Below, piece by piece: positions 32,501-47,500 of a stretch of DNA of 64,000 bases; position 1 is the stretch's first letter, and the number at the start of each line of letters is the position of its first letter. The notes beneath the pieces are model-generated. The model did not search any database, was not told where the DNA came from, and saw only the letters and a list, made by a program, of their open reading frames with translations. The position numbers were made by a program, and so were the translations under genes. The stretch is from Terebella lapidaria. Taxonomy: Eukaryota > Annelida > Polychaeta > Terebellida > Terebellidae. The stretch spans positions 1,488,001 through 1,552,000 of the forward strand of contig OX424562.1 in NCBI GenBank assembly GCA_949152475.1, read 5' to 3'.

Positions 32501-35500
32501 CAGGCAGAATTGCCTATCATCATGGACCGTCGTAAAATAAATCTGATTATTATTATTATTATTATTATTATATAGATGCAGTTGAGGAGCATGCAATAAA
32601 ATGGACAAAGCGAGAAAAGGCAGAAACTGATTCTCTGTCAGAATGGGTCAAACAGATTAGGATTATAAAAACAGATTGGTAAACAAACGCATTCATGTTT
32701 TGTCAAAGTCAGATAGTACTAAATAGCTCTGTCTTCAATGATCCCGTGGTTGCTAATAGTTTGTTGAAAAGTTCATCATTGTCCGTGTTGATAAAGCTTC
32801 TAATAATGTTGTTTTTGTTTGTAAAGCATACTATATACAGTGCCTGTTTGACGAACTGGGTATTGCCAACAATACTAATTTCAATAGTACATACCAAGCC
32901 ATTACCGTGCCCAAACAGGATATCTTAACAAATCATATGTCTGTATTGCATTCGTTTGGTATTACTACCTCATGTAAAGATTTTAATCTACCAAACTTAT
33001 ATTGGATCCCAAAATTACACAAAAATCCACACAAACGAAGATATATTTCAGGTTCAGCATCATGTTCTACAAAAGCCCTTTCTAAAATATTAACTGTTAT
33101 ATTGTCTAAAATTAAAAGAGGGTCTCCAAAAGTACTCTGAAACCATCTATTCTAGAAGTGGTATAAACCAAATGTGGATATTGAAAAATTCCAAATCTTT
33201 ATTGGAATATCTACATGCTCACACACTATCAAAAGTAAACTCTATCAAAACATTTGATTTTTCCACTTTGTACACAACTATACCTCATTCTGAACTGCAG
33301 TCTCAGCTTTAAAAAACTAATCAATCATTCATTTTTCTCTAAAACGGGACAACGTCGGTACCACTATATTATAATTAAATATAATACCGCTTATTTTGTT
33401 AAAGGCGAATCTGATGCCCCATACAAATATACTGAAATAGATGTGGTAATTATGGTTAATTTTCTGATTGATAATATTTTTGTGGAATTTGGTGGCCGAA
33501 TATTTCAACAAACTATTTGAATTCCCATGGGAACAAACTGTGCACCATTATTGGCAGACCTGTTTTTATACTCATATGATTTTAAGATTTTATCCAACAT
33601 TTACAACGAGGAGGTTCCAAGAAACTAACATGTAATTTTAATTTCACTTTCCGATACATAGATGATGTATTGTCGCTAAATAATCCCAAGTTTGGTGACT
33701 ATTTGGATGTCATATATCCTAAGGAACTTGAAATTACGGATACTACAGACTCCGCTAATTTTTCCAACTATCTAGACCTGAAGTTGGAGATTGATAATGA
33801 TTCTAACCTGTCAACTAGATTATATGACAAACGTGATGATTTCAATTTTTCCATAGTCAATTTCCCTTTTCTAGGCAGCAACATTCCTATGTCACCGGCA
33901 TATGGTGTGTTTGTTTCTCAACTTATACGCTATTCCAGAGCTAGCTGCGAATATGAGAACTTTGTCTATCGAAGTGCCCAGCTAGTCTCTAAACTACGGA
34001 GGCTCATATTCGCCACATAGAGGAACGCAAATTTTTTTTAGAGCGTTATAACGCTCTAATTACAGTGTAATAACGCTGTAAGCGTTATAACGCTCTAATT
34101 TACAGCGTTATAACGCTCTAATTTAGAGCGTTATTACGTTCTAAATTAAACCGTTAACCTTCCGATCATATTTCCAATGTCGTGATTTATAATCAACATA
34201 TCTAGATCAGAGTAATATTGAGATTTCCCTACATATAATTGAGCTGATGAACCAGCAGGTCCGATGATGTCTCTGGCAGTGTAAATTAGAGCGTTATTAC
34301 GCTGTAATTTAGAGCGTTACTACGCTGTAATTTAGAGCGTTATTACACTGTATTAGGGTAGTTTCACCAGCCCGTCTATTCATTTAGTCGTACTCTAATA
34401 GTCGGAGTCGTTAAGGGACCGCGCATAAAAAACACAAATTTGTCAATTCCAATGCACGGGTACACTGCCTGGGAATTGTTTCGGACCAATGTTGGTGTAT
34501 ATATGTTGCCCGATGCGTATACGGTGTAGATACATATACTAGTACATAGAGTACGTTCTCACTACCTGTATCCTGTATTGTATCGTAATGTCAATGCGCC
34601 TGGAGAATGAAATGCATGAGTAGTACTCGTTTTGATAGTCACGATAGTCATATCGCTCATTGTGCCTACAGACGATTATATCGCACAGCTGGTGAGGATC
34701 GATGGAATTAATCTTTTACACACATTACATACTTTCTCGTGCACAACAGGCACAAGCCAATGTATACCTATTATTTGCTTGAATAACTATCTGTTCAACG
34801 TCTGACTGCCTTTTTCTGATATCGATAGGCAAGGACGGCCATAATTATTTTCTGGAGAATACAACACGAGTGTTATAAATTGTTGGTTCGTGGACCCTGC
34901 AGAACATATGCGCTTCAATTATTATATTCGTCTCTGGTTGTGGTATTGACCTAAAAGTATGCGATAATTTTGGCGGATATCCATGTAAATTGATGGAATT
35001 GTTGTAGTCAAAAGTTTTGATTTATGAAGTCAGTCTACAGTGCACGTAGGCTGAATAATCCAGTGTAGACATAATTGATACGCATAACAGATAGGGAAAT
35101 ATATATCCATAACTTGAATGCAATAAACAAATGCTGACTCATTGATATGTATTGACTTTGTAATAGTCATTTGGAATATATATTCATGCCATATATACAT
35201 GAAACACAATGTGAGGGGAAATATATTAAACCTGATAACTCAACGACTGCAGCCCTGTTTATATCTTAAGAGAATCTTTAACAATAAAGGCTAATAATAA
35301 TGTAATTAATACCAACAAAAATTTTATGATGCCAATGAAAAACCTTAAATGGAACATTCAGCAGAATAAAAGCCAGACCAAATATGTCACTCCAGAAATA
35401 CACTGGAGTCATCAGGGAAAACAGTATGCATTGTGTATCTTAACCCCTCATACTCTTACACCTGATCGAAATATAGACTAGTATACAATTGTTCAATAAC

Positions 35501-38500
35501 TTATGAAAACTAATCCATAACAAATCCCATCAATTAAGTGTATGATAAGTCCATAAGTACCGAATTTCAAGCCAAAACGCCACTGACTTGATGCTGTTGG
35601 ACTGTTTCGGGGTGCATGTGGGGACCTACATGCTTTTAAAGACATCAACAGATTAATTAAATTCACCGACTATACTCTTTGACAAAAGTCTGGAATCACT
35701 CTTTTAAAATATTATATAGTAAGGTAATTCATGATTTTTATGGTCATAAAACCGTTCAAGGTTTTATTTGGCCAGTGATCTTATGTACTGTACATGTACA
35801 TTTGGCATGCTGTAGTAATACTAGAATACTAGGTACTGTACCTATCAAAAATATTCGTTGTCGTATTTTGAGTTTGAAACATGATTCCCAAATGGAGCAA
35901 TAGAAGGACGGTCGCTAGGATACCTAGGGCAGACAACTGAGAAGCTCTACATGTTCAAAAGTCAATGTCAAGCTTGTATCCCAAGTAACGGAGCATCAAC
36001 ACGTTACTGATTGGCGTTAAGTTTAGGACACTTAAAAATCTTACAAATTTCGCATTGGTAATGTGATGATGTCACACCTTGATTGTAGCTCCCTGAATGT
36101 TATGACATGTTGCTTCACATTGTTATACATGAAATAAACTAGTTAATAATGATAGACTTGAGTTTCTTTTATACTGTCACTCAATTTATTTTATGTTGTA
36201 AAATATTTGACTATTTCCTAAATCTGTTAGGTGATTCCAGACTTTTGTCAAAGGGTGTATCACTATACAAAAACGCACACTCAGTGTATATCCAATCACA
36301 TTTGCAGTGAACAGTGTCAATGCAGTGAGACATGAGTTTTTGACACGGTCCCGTTCCAGTGACTGACTCGGAGTCGTACCTACGACTATAAAAGAGTCGT
36401 GCTGGTGAAACTACCCTAGTAGGTTGTCATTTGCAATGAACGGTTACACTGCCAGGGAGTTGTGTCGGACCAATGTTGGTGTATATGTTACCCGATGCGT
36501 ACGATGTATATACAGATACATAGAGTACGTTCACGCCAGTGTGTCTTTGGATACTTAAAGCTCCTTACTTGGTCTTTGTTTTTATTGCAAAATGTATTTT
36601 ACGTTTGCTATTCGCATCATCAAAATCTAGTAGTATTGGTGGTTAGAGATTGATACTTCTTACATTGTAATGTCTACGCGCCTGAAGAATAAAATGCATG
36701 AGTAGTACTCGTTTTGTTTTCACGATAGTCCTATTGCTCATTGTGCCTACAGACGATTGTATCGCACAGTTGGGGAGGGTAGATTGAATTTATCTTTACA
36801 AACATTACATCTTTTACATCTCGTGCATAATGTACCTATTATTCATGTAAATAATCAAGTGCCCAACGACTAACTGCCTCTTTCTAATATCCACAGACAT
36901 GGATGGCCGGGCTTATTTAAATATGTCACATGGGTATCACCACTTCATTTTTGGGGATTTATAAGATCAGCCTTCAGTAAACGTAGGCTGAATAATCCAG
37001 TGTAGGCCTAATTGATACTCATAAGAGAGTAACTTGAATGCAATGAACAAATCCAGAATCATTGACATGTATTGATATTGTACTAGAGTCGTTTGTGATA
37101 GACGCCCCTGTAGTATACAGACAACTGTATACTATAGTATAATTCAGTATTCATGAGGGACTAGGCTATTATTACACACTGTTTTCCCCGATGAAGTCTT
37201 TTTATGTTTTTGTTTAATGTTCAATTATGTTAAGTTTTCCATTTTAGGCTTTTTATTGGCATCGTCAAAATCTTGTGATGTTGGTTTTAATTACATGAAT
37301 ATTTATTAATATTGTTATTCATTCTCTCAAGAGATAAACAAGCCTGCAAACCTTGGATTATCAGGTATATGTTACTTAAAACACGTTTCCCAAAATTATG
37401 GGCTTCAGGTAGTATATGGCATGAATATATATAATGAAACGACTCTATTACAATACAATCATGTCAATGATACTTGATTCTGGATACTTAGTATGTTTCT
37501 TGCATTCAAGTTATGCATATATATTTCCCTATCTCTTATGAGTATCAATTAGGCCTACACTGGATTATTCAGACTACGTGCACTGTAGGCCGATCTTATA
37601 AATCACCAAAAATAAATTGTGGTGATATCCATGTGAATGATGTGACATATTTAAATAAGCCCGGCCGTCCATGTCTGCGGATATTAGAAAGAGTCAGTCA
37701 GTCGTTGGGCAGTTGGTTATTTACATAAATAATAGGTATACATTGGTTTGAGCCTGCTTGTGCACGAGAAAATTCTGTAATGTTTGTAAAGATAAATTCA
37801 ATCGATCCTCCCCAACTGTGCGATGGAATCGTCTGTAGGCACAATGAGCAATATTACTATCCTGAAAACAAAAACGAGTACTACTCATGCATTTTATTCT
37901 CCAGGCGCGGAGACATTACAATGTAAGTATCAATCTATCACCACCAACAAAACCAAACTCCGATGATGCAAATAGCAAACGTAAAATACAACATTTTGCA
38001 ATAAAAACAAAGCCCAACCAATTAGCTCATCCAAAGACACACTGGTGTGAACGTACTCTATGTATCTGTAAATACATCGTACGCACCGGGTAACACATGT
38101 ACACCAACATTGGTCCGACACTGTGACCAGGCAGTGTAACCGTGCATTACAAATGACAACTTTGTGGCTTTATGCGCGGTCCCTTAACGACTCCGACTAT
38201 TGGAGTACGACTAAATGAATGGACGGGCTGGTGAAACTACCCTATTAGAGCGTTATAACGCTGTGGATTAGAGCGTAATTACACTATAAATTAGAGCGTT
38301 ATAACGCTGTATTAGAGCGTTATAACGCTCTAATACAGCGTAATAACGCTGTAATTAGAGCGTAGTTATGCTCTAATTTACAGTGTAATGACGCTCTAAT
38401 TACAGCGTAATAACGCTTAAATTACAGCGTAATAACGCTCTAATACAGCGTAATAACGCTGTAATTAGAGCATAATTACGCTCTAATTTACAGCGTAATT

Positions 38501-41500
38501 ATGCTCTAATTACAGCGTAATAACGCTTAAATTACAGCGTAATAACGCTCTAATACAGCGTAATAATAACGCTGTAATTAGAGCGTAATTACGCTGTAAA
38601 TTACAGCGTTATAACGCTCTAATACAGGATAATTACGCTTAAAGGGTCAGTTCCTAGTGTACGTAGCATACCCCACCTTCGTTTGAATCGACCTCGTGGT
38701 CTAAGTTTCAATGAATTCATTGAAATATCATCGTATTCAAGAAGCGGGAATATTAAGCTATTGAAATATGTAACCCAAATGCCGATATCTTTATTTAAAA
38801 TGGAACTACGATCGATTTAATACAGAAATCATGTGGATTTTCAGATGTTTTTGACGTTTTCAACTGCCGCCCGGACTTTACGTCATGTGTAGCGATCACA
38901 AACTTGTGACGTCATAAGTTGTACAAGTGCATGTGCCCCTACATGTGAACAAACGCCGGCAATCCAGTATCGTTTGACAGTTTGACTGGGATTGTGGATG
39001 AACTATCCGAGAGAAATGAATAAAACTGCACATATCAGTTGTACGGTTGATTGTCTTCAAAACATCGTTTACAGAATTCAAATCGAAGACTTATTGACCA
39101 TGTGGTACATGCAAACAAACACCGGCAATCCGTTTTGGCATCTCGACTTGGTTCTAACTTTTCACACTAAAATGTTTATGAATCTTGTTTTTGCGAGTGG
39201 AATTTGGTATCCAAATTAAATGATGAATCTAGCAGCTAGACTGTCAGCATTATCGATGATTAGAACGATGTTAGCGAATACGGGCAGTACTGTTTGGCCG
39301 TGAGTTTGAGCCGTGCGTTCCACACGTGCACGTGGCAGAATCGAGCAGTAGGCCTAACAACCAACGGGACATGCACCGGGGGGGGGGGGGGGGTCTGGAG
39401 AACCACTCCCTCCCATCCATGGACGTCTTCATTTTATTATAAATGCTTACAGGTTCCCAGTTCATTTTCATTTATCAGTGATGTCAAAAGAATGAAAAAT
39501 TGATGCCAGCCCAACTAGATATTTGGTGGTCCAGGACTGAAGGGCCGGCAGTAATTTCTATCCCTGCTGTAGGGATGCTTCGAGCGCTTTGAACTAGATA
39601 CTATAGATGTTACAGGATAAGCAGGGGAATACAATACCAATATACTAGTATGCAGACTTCAGGAACCCTGGAAATGTGGTGAAGGCTGAAAAAACACATA
39701 CCACACTCGAAACAATGTCATGCGTGTAGTCATACGACCGCCCACCCCCCTCTCGGACAGATTTAAAAGGCAAAAAAATACAACTCGATGAAAAGTTATG
39801 GTGACTGCTGCATGCAGGGTGCCGGCCGGTATTATGACGACTGCATGTTCCATATATGGACACTAAGCGTTTAGAATACTTTTGTGGTCCAAAGTCCACT
39901 GGCGGTCCAGCTGTATTTTTTCCATATATGGACACTAAGCATTTAGAATACTTTTGTGGTCCAAAGTCCACTGGCGGTCCAGCTGTATTTTTTCCATATA
40001 TGGACACTAAGCATTTAGAATACTTTTGTGGTCCAACGTCCACTGGCGGTCCAGCTGTATTTTTTTCCATGTAGTCAAATGTAGTTACAGTCAAATTGTT
40101 TTTTCACGTCATTTCCTTGCAAAAATTTTCTTACTAAAACATGTCAATAATAATATCATTTTGCATGGAAATGTTATATCGACCAACAGTTAAAGTGATG
40201 AAATGTTTCTTTGTGTATCATGTGTGTTACTGGTATCCTTGAGGTCACAACAAACGCCGACGTACCCAGGGCAGCATTTAGTTCCAAACGTAGGCTTAGG
40301 AATTAGAAGATTAAAAAAATCCAGAAACAAAGGACATAAATGATACCTTTTATTCTCTGACGTTATATGAATTTCATACTCTACTATAATCCATACAAAA
40401 AATTACAACTCGATGCAAAGTGCATACAACTACATTTTGTTATATACAGTAGTCATGAGACCTTGAGGATATCCAAACTTACTAGTATCCATACATTTGA
40501 AAATGCATTTTGCCGCTGTACTGTCAGTACAATGTTTAGAATGTATAAAACAAACATGAATATTATAATGATCCATATAACACAATTACTTGGCAATATT
40601 GTAACTCTATATTTTATATGCAGATCAAACTATTCATGCATCCCTACCTAAGTTATAATAAAACAAAAATACATACTAATTAGTATGTGAAAATCAAATT
40701 TTCTATTTTTCAAAGCAAAAATCAGTGTGTTGCATATATGTATGGAATAGCATCGCCTTGACATCTGCATACTGCTGTATGTGACAACAAAGTGCTGTTT
40801 CCAACTTGCGCATGCTTCACGAGGTCTCTCCTTCTCACAGCAGCCAGTACTGTACCTGAAAATACAAAGTAGATTTTTGTGATTCATTTTGTCATTATCG
40901 AATTTAGTATTAAAAATTGCAAATGGATTTGTGTACCAGTGATTGTGAATACATCTGTTTTTGTGCTTGGTGTAAGTATCAACATATTACAAGCAATACA
41001 ACCAGATTTTGATGATGCCAATTGAACACCAAATCTAAAATACAATTTTGGAATAGAAACAGAGCCGACCACAAAGTTTATCCAAAGACAAAATTCGTTA
41101 TCAGGGTCAGACAGTGTGTGAAAACGTGTTTCTAATTTTTTAATGTTTTGTTTTACAATTGATAGCAAATTTATCACCTTCCCAACTTCAGTGTGAAGTA
41201 CTTGTATTCTATGAGAGGCTGTCGCGTCACATACCCCCAACTTTACAGGACCAGTTCCAGCACCATCTTCTTTAAATGGAAAGCAATGCATTAGTTAATT
41301 TAGCAAAGCATTAGTTAATTTATGGATTAATAATCATCATAAGTGAGAAATGGTCGTGTTTTACTGCTTTCGTCACAGTATTTTATTGCCTCGAATGAAA
41401 ATGAGTAGCTATGAGATCATTTTTTATATGATTGAAATTGTATGATATGAAACATTACCAGATCTACGAAGAATTTTTTACTGCAAACACTCACACCGCT

Positions 41501-44500
41501 TACTTCATTTACCTACACATTTCATGGTGCAGTTTATTTCGAATGATGTAATCTTTATCCAGCAATAAGTACCTCAGTGAAAGATTGTCCAGTGGTTGAA
41601 GTTGTGGTACCTCCTGTGGTGGTGGTGGTGAGGGGGGGGGGGGGCGTTGAAGATGGCCGCTGAACATGTATGGACTTGTGTGAATAAAAAGTCTCAATCG
41701 TGTTGGTCAGTGCAACCACCGACAACGCAACTCCATTTTTCTCCACGGACAACTGGTTTGAAACTGTAATATAAATTTATCTGTTAAAACACCAGTAGGT
41801 ATGTCTGACTCTTAGCTATACATACTAGCCCCATATCTAGACTGCATTATGTAGAGGTATGGCTTTTCAGGTATAAATTTTGATATATACTGATATTTGT
41901 TGCATGCGTGCTGTTTGGCGGTATCCAAATTCCTAGTATAAAATAATCATCCCTAATCCTTCTCGTGATCCAATAATTTCCATATAGTTCTAGTCTAGAC
42001 TAGATCTAGTCTCTACTCTAGAGTGCGCAAATGACCACGATTAATATATATGATAAATAAATTCCAGATCTATATGATAAAATATACAGAATATATACGA
42101 AAATATTATAGAAAAGCTGGAAACTGCGGTAGACATTCCATGAAAAAAAAAAACTCGCATCATGGATGAGGACGCCGACTGTCAGAAATAAGGAAAATCA
42201 CATCGTACGAATCAGCGTTTTAAATTTACGATTGTGGACGAACTACTAGAGGAAAACGAATGAAACTGCAAGATTTTCTTGTATGGATAAATGTCTTCTA
42301 AACACCGCTTACAAAATTCAGATCAATGAATTATTGACAGATCTACGCCCCGTCAAAAACCCTATCGCGCACGAATTGTCCCGCACCTATCATCGCCCAC
42401 TTCAACCCCAAATCGACAACTTGGGAGCAATTTTATATATTCTACTGTGTCTATGATTTACATTAATACATAATAATGATTATTATCGCTTATTTTCATT
42501 CTGGTTACTAACCTAGATGCATTTTCTCGGCGTTTGGCTGAACACAGTGTTTGAGGCGAACGACACGTGTTGACAAGTTGTACAACCGATGACGTCACAA
42601 GGGATCGCGCATTCATAATCCCGGAAAGAGGGGGCGGCCGCAGACATGTCATTATTGACATATAGAGCGCATATAGGATGGAAAATAAAATCCACAAATG
42701 GGCGATTCTGAATCAGTACACCACCATCAATCAATTTATACTTAATTTTATTTGTTTTGACAACTTTATGTTTACTAGGAACTAACCCTTTAAATTACAG
42801 CGTAATAACGCTCTAATAGGGTAGTTTCACCAGCCCGTCTATTCTCATAGTCGTACTCCAATAGTCGTAGTCGTTAAGGGACCGCGCATAAAACCACAAA
42901 ATCGATATTTCCAATGCACGGTTACACTGCCAGGGAGTTGTCTCGGACCAATGTTGGTGTATGCGTTGCTCAATGCATATCATGTGTACATATATACACA
43001 GAGTACGTTCACACCTCCATCCTGTAATATCCACTGACACAGGAGAAGTGATATCACTTTCACGCCTCGAAAAGATGGTTATATCACCTCGAGTGCGAGT
43101 CTCGAGATTACGATAAAATAAGTAGTGATATCAACGGCGACTAAGTCATTTACCACATCCTAGTGGTTTATATTGAAAGTTCGATGCGCCTGGAGTGCAC
43201 TGATAGTAAGGGATACATTGATATATAGAGTGATACCATACATGAGTAGTATACTTGTTTGGTTTTCCCATAAGTACTAGTACTCATTGTGCCTAAGAGA
43301 TTATATCGCAGAGTTGGGAGTATCGATGGAGTTTATCCTTACAAACATTACATAAGTATGTTCCTCGCGCTCAAACCACTCAACCCCCCCCCCCCCCCCG
43401 CCATGGACACCTGCTGAATTCGACTGCCTGAGATATCCCACTAAAAAAAAAAAAAAAAAAAACAGTAACAGTAATATGATATCTTTGCATGATATCTTGC
43501 ATAATATGCACGGCTTGCATAAACATGTTTCTTGTGGAATATAATTTTCGACAGATTTTTTTTTTAAAAAAACGACGACTGTCGTGAATTGGAGGGGGGG
43601 GGGGGGGGGGAGGTTAGAAGTTTGAACCCATGGAGCTCAAGCCCGCCTATTATTATGCAAATATCTAACTATCTAATGTCTGATTGCCACTTTCTAATAT
43701 CGACAGGCATGGGCTTATATAATTATTATACCACATTGCCATTTACCACAGTTTCTGGAGAATACAACACGAGCCTTATAAACTGTTGGATTACCGTACT
43801 AGACCACGCAGATCGAATATAATGAGCAATATACTTCCGGTATACAGTATTGAATGGGCAGAGCGGGTAAGCCCATATGAGAGATTCCACTATTGTGTTT
43901 TTACCTGTTTGTGGTAGTCACATTAAAATATTGATAATTTTGGCAGATATTTATGTGAATGGCATTGTTGCAGTGAAAAGTATCGATAATACGAGATGTG
44001 TTCTCAGTGTACCTATATTGAATAATCCAGTGTAGGCCTTATTGTTACTAGTAGGCCTACTCATAGGAGATAGAAAACTATACAGTGGGGTCCAAAAGTC
44101 TTAGACCATCTTGAGTGTGTCATCATAATTAGCGTACAATAGAAAACTGTGTTTATTACTTGCGGACTCTAAAGCTGAATCCTCTGTTTATATTCATAGA
44201 AATGTATCTCAAAATGATACAAGAAGGTTTATTTCGGTAAAATCAACAAATTTTCACAACAAACTTAGATAAATACTGAAATGTTACATATTCATTAATA
44301 TGTCTCCAACTTGTCTTAAATTTGTGAAACACATTAAGATACGAGGTTGCAATGAAACTGATATTGACAGACACACAATCACGAACCACATTGCACCCCA
44401 ATCCTTTTATTATTCGCATCCCATCATTTTCCCCAAGCAAATTTAAAAACATTCAAATTTAGTGTTTTTACCCCAAAATTAATCAAATATTCTCATGTTG

Positions 44501-47500
44501 CACAATCAAACTTTCTGAATATCTGATGTTAATTGTGTTTACATACATGAGAGTGACTGAAAGAACAAAAAACAGATAACTTAGATGAAATATATCATAT
44601 TTTAATGATAGGTTTTAGAAAAAGGGATAATTTCAGGGTGGTCAAAGACTAAAGGACCCCACTGTATAAGCCCATGCCTGTCGATATTAGAAAGAGGCAA
44701 TCAGACATCAGACAGTTAGATATTTACATACATATTAAGCGGGCTTGAGCCCCATGGGTTCGACCTTCTACCCCTCCCCCCCCCCCCTCCAATTCACGAC
44801 AGTCGTCGTTTCTTTCCAAAAAATCTTTCGAAAATTATATTCCACAGCAAACATGTTTATGCAAGCCGTGCAAAGATATCATATAGTACATTACTGTTAC
44901 TGTTTTATTTATTTTAATGGGACATCTTAGGCAGTCGAATTCAGCAGGAGCCCATGGCGGCGGGTGTGGGGGAGGGGAAGGGGGGGGGGGGGCGGTGTAG
45001 AGTGGTTTGAGCACGAGGAACATAATTATGTAATGTTTGTAAGGATAAACTCCATCGATACTCCCAACTCTGCGATATAATCTCTTAGGCACAATGAGTA
45101 ATAGTACTTATGGGAAAACAAAACAAGTATACTACTCATGTATGGTATCGCTCTATATATCAATGTATCCCTTACTATCAGTGCACTCCAGGCGCATTGA
45201 ATTTTCAATATAAACCACTAGGATGTGGTAAATGACTCGCACTCGAGGTGATATAACCATCTTTACGAGGCGTGAAAGTGATATCACTTCTCCTGTGTCA
45301 GTGGATATCACAGAATGGAGATGTGCACGTACTCTGTTTATACATGTAAACATCATATGCATTGAGCAACACATACAACAATATTGGTCCGAGACAACTC
45401 CCTGGCAGTGTAACCGTGCATTGGAAATGTCAATTTAGTCGCTTTATGCGCGGTCCCTTAACGACTACGACTATTGGAGTACGACTATGAGAATAGACGG
45501 GCTGGTGAAACTACCCTATTAACGACTACGACTATTGGAGTACGACTATGAGAATAGACGGGCTGGTGAAACTACCCTATTAGGGTAGTTTCCCTATTAG
45601 GATAGTTTCACTAGCCCGTCTATTCTCATAGTCGTACTCCAATAGTCGTAGTCGTTAAGGGACCGCGCATAAAACCACAAAATCGACATTTCCAATGCAC
45701 GGTTACACTGCCAGGGAGTTGTCTCAGACGAATTTTCGTGTATCTGTTGTTCAAAGCATATGATGTGTATAGATACTTGGAGTACGTTCACACTTCACCC
45801 AGTAATATATTGAAATTTCTATGCTATATTATATTGATACAACATGTATATAGAGTGATATCAGGCATGAGTAGTACTCGTTTTGTTTTCACGATAGTAC
45901 TAATGCTCATTGTGACTAAGACGATTACACCGCAGAGTTGGGGAGTACCGATGGAGTTTATCCGTATAAACATTACAGATTTTTCGGACCAAGTAGCGCG
46001 CCTTACTCTACTATTACTACTCAACCGTTGAATGTATACCATATTTAATCCGTCTGGCACATTTTTAATCTTCATTGAATTTAGAAGAAAAGCTGCGCTA
46101 CAAGGGCCGATTTTTCTCGTTCTCAAACTACCCTAGATCCCTCCCTACCCTGCCGCCATCGACATTTGGCCTGCTGAATTCGACCGCCTGAGATTTCACA
46201 ATAAAATAAAATACTAAAATACTACATTACATGAACTGTATGATATCTTTGCACGGCTTGCACAAACCTGTTTGGCTAGGATGTACAATAACGTGGGCAA
46301 TTTATTACCAACTAATTTCCCATACTCAGGATCCGGAATGACAATTGGTTATGATAGAAAAGTGTTCTTTATTACACACCAGATGTTCTTTTTATCTATA
46401 TTTATCATTTTGTGCCACTATTCAACTCATCATTGTCATTGATTATCATAGAGAAATAGGATTGCCCACTAAATTGTACATATGCTCCACATGTTTCGTT
46501 TTGGAATATAATTTCCGACAGATTTTTCAACATCGTAAGTATGAAAGAATTGGGGGGAGGGGGGGGGGTAAAGTTTAAAACCATTGGGTTCAAGCCTGTC
46601 CTAATGCCCTATACGTAACCATCGAACTGTGTAATGTTTGTTTGCCTCTTTCTAATATAGACAGACATGGGCTTTTGTAATTATCCCACATTGACATTAT
46701 CACAATTTCTGGAGAATACAATAGGAGCCTTAAAACTGGTGGGTTACCAAATCACGCAGATCAAATTTAATGAGCAACTGTTATTCCAAGGTTCCAAAAT
46801 CCTTTCGGTATACAGTATCAGTGGGCAGAGCGGGTGAGCGATTCCACTATTGTATTCTTATCTGTTTGCGGTATTCAGATTAAAATATGCGACAACTATG
46901 GCAGATATTTATGTGGCATTATTGCAGCAAAAAACTTCGATTAATGAGATATGTGTTATATGTATACATATGCTGAATAATTCAGTATGGGCTTGATTGA
47001 TACTCATAGGATATAGAAAAATATACATACATAACTTGACTGCGATAAGCGAATCCAGAATCATTGAGACATTTTAATCTAAAAATATTCTGGCGTCATC
47101 AGCAATGTATACAATCGTTCACACTGTACAAATGACGATATTCGACAAGTATATAACTATCGAAAAACATATGGAAACTGTTCATAAATCCAAAATAAAC
47201 TCCATCAGACAAGTGTATGATAAGTACAAGAGTGTCATGTCACAAGCTAAAAGGCCACATAGTTGATGATATTGCACTGTTCCAGGATGTGTGTTGGCGT
47301 CTACCTGCTTTTATAGGCTTCAATACAGATAAATTAAATTTGCCGATTATTATCATCCGTATAGGCGCACTTAGATTTCCGTGCCTATCCAAACTCAATT
47401 GCAGTGAACAGTGTCAATGCAGTGAGTCATGAGTTTTTGACACGGTCCCGTTCCAGTGACTGACTCGGAGTCGTACATACGACTATAAAATAGTCGTGCT

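Noticed and set aside
40884..41291. Minus-strand 135-codon frame as a gene in element Z
   Set aside because: Most of it is a translated copy of the dispersed repeat of 29,585-29,725; no domain recognised.
38643..42789. piggyBac element
   Set aside because: TTAA flanks fit, but the termini begin AGGGT rather than CCC and no transposase is seen.
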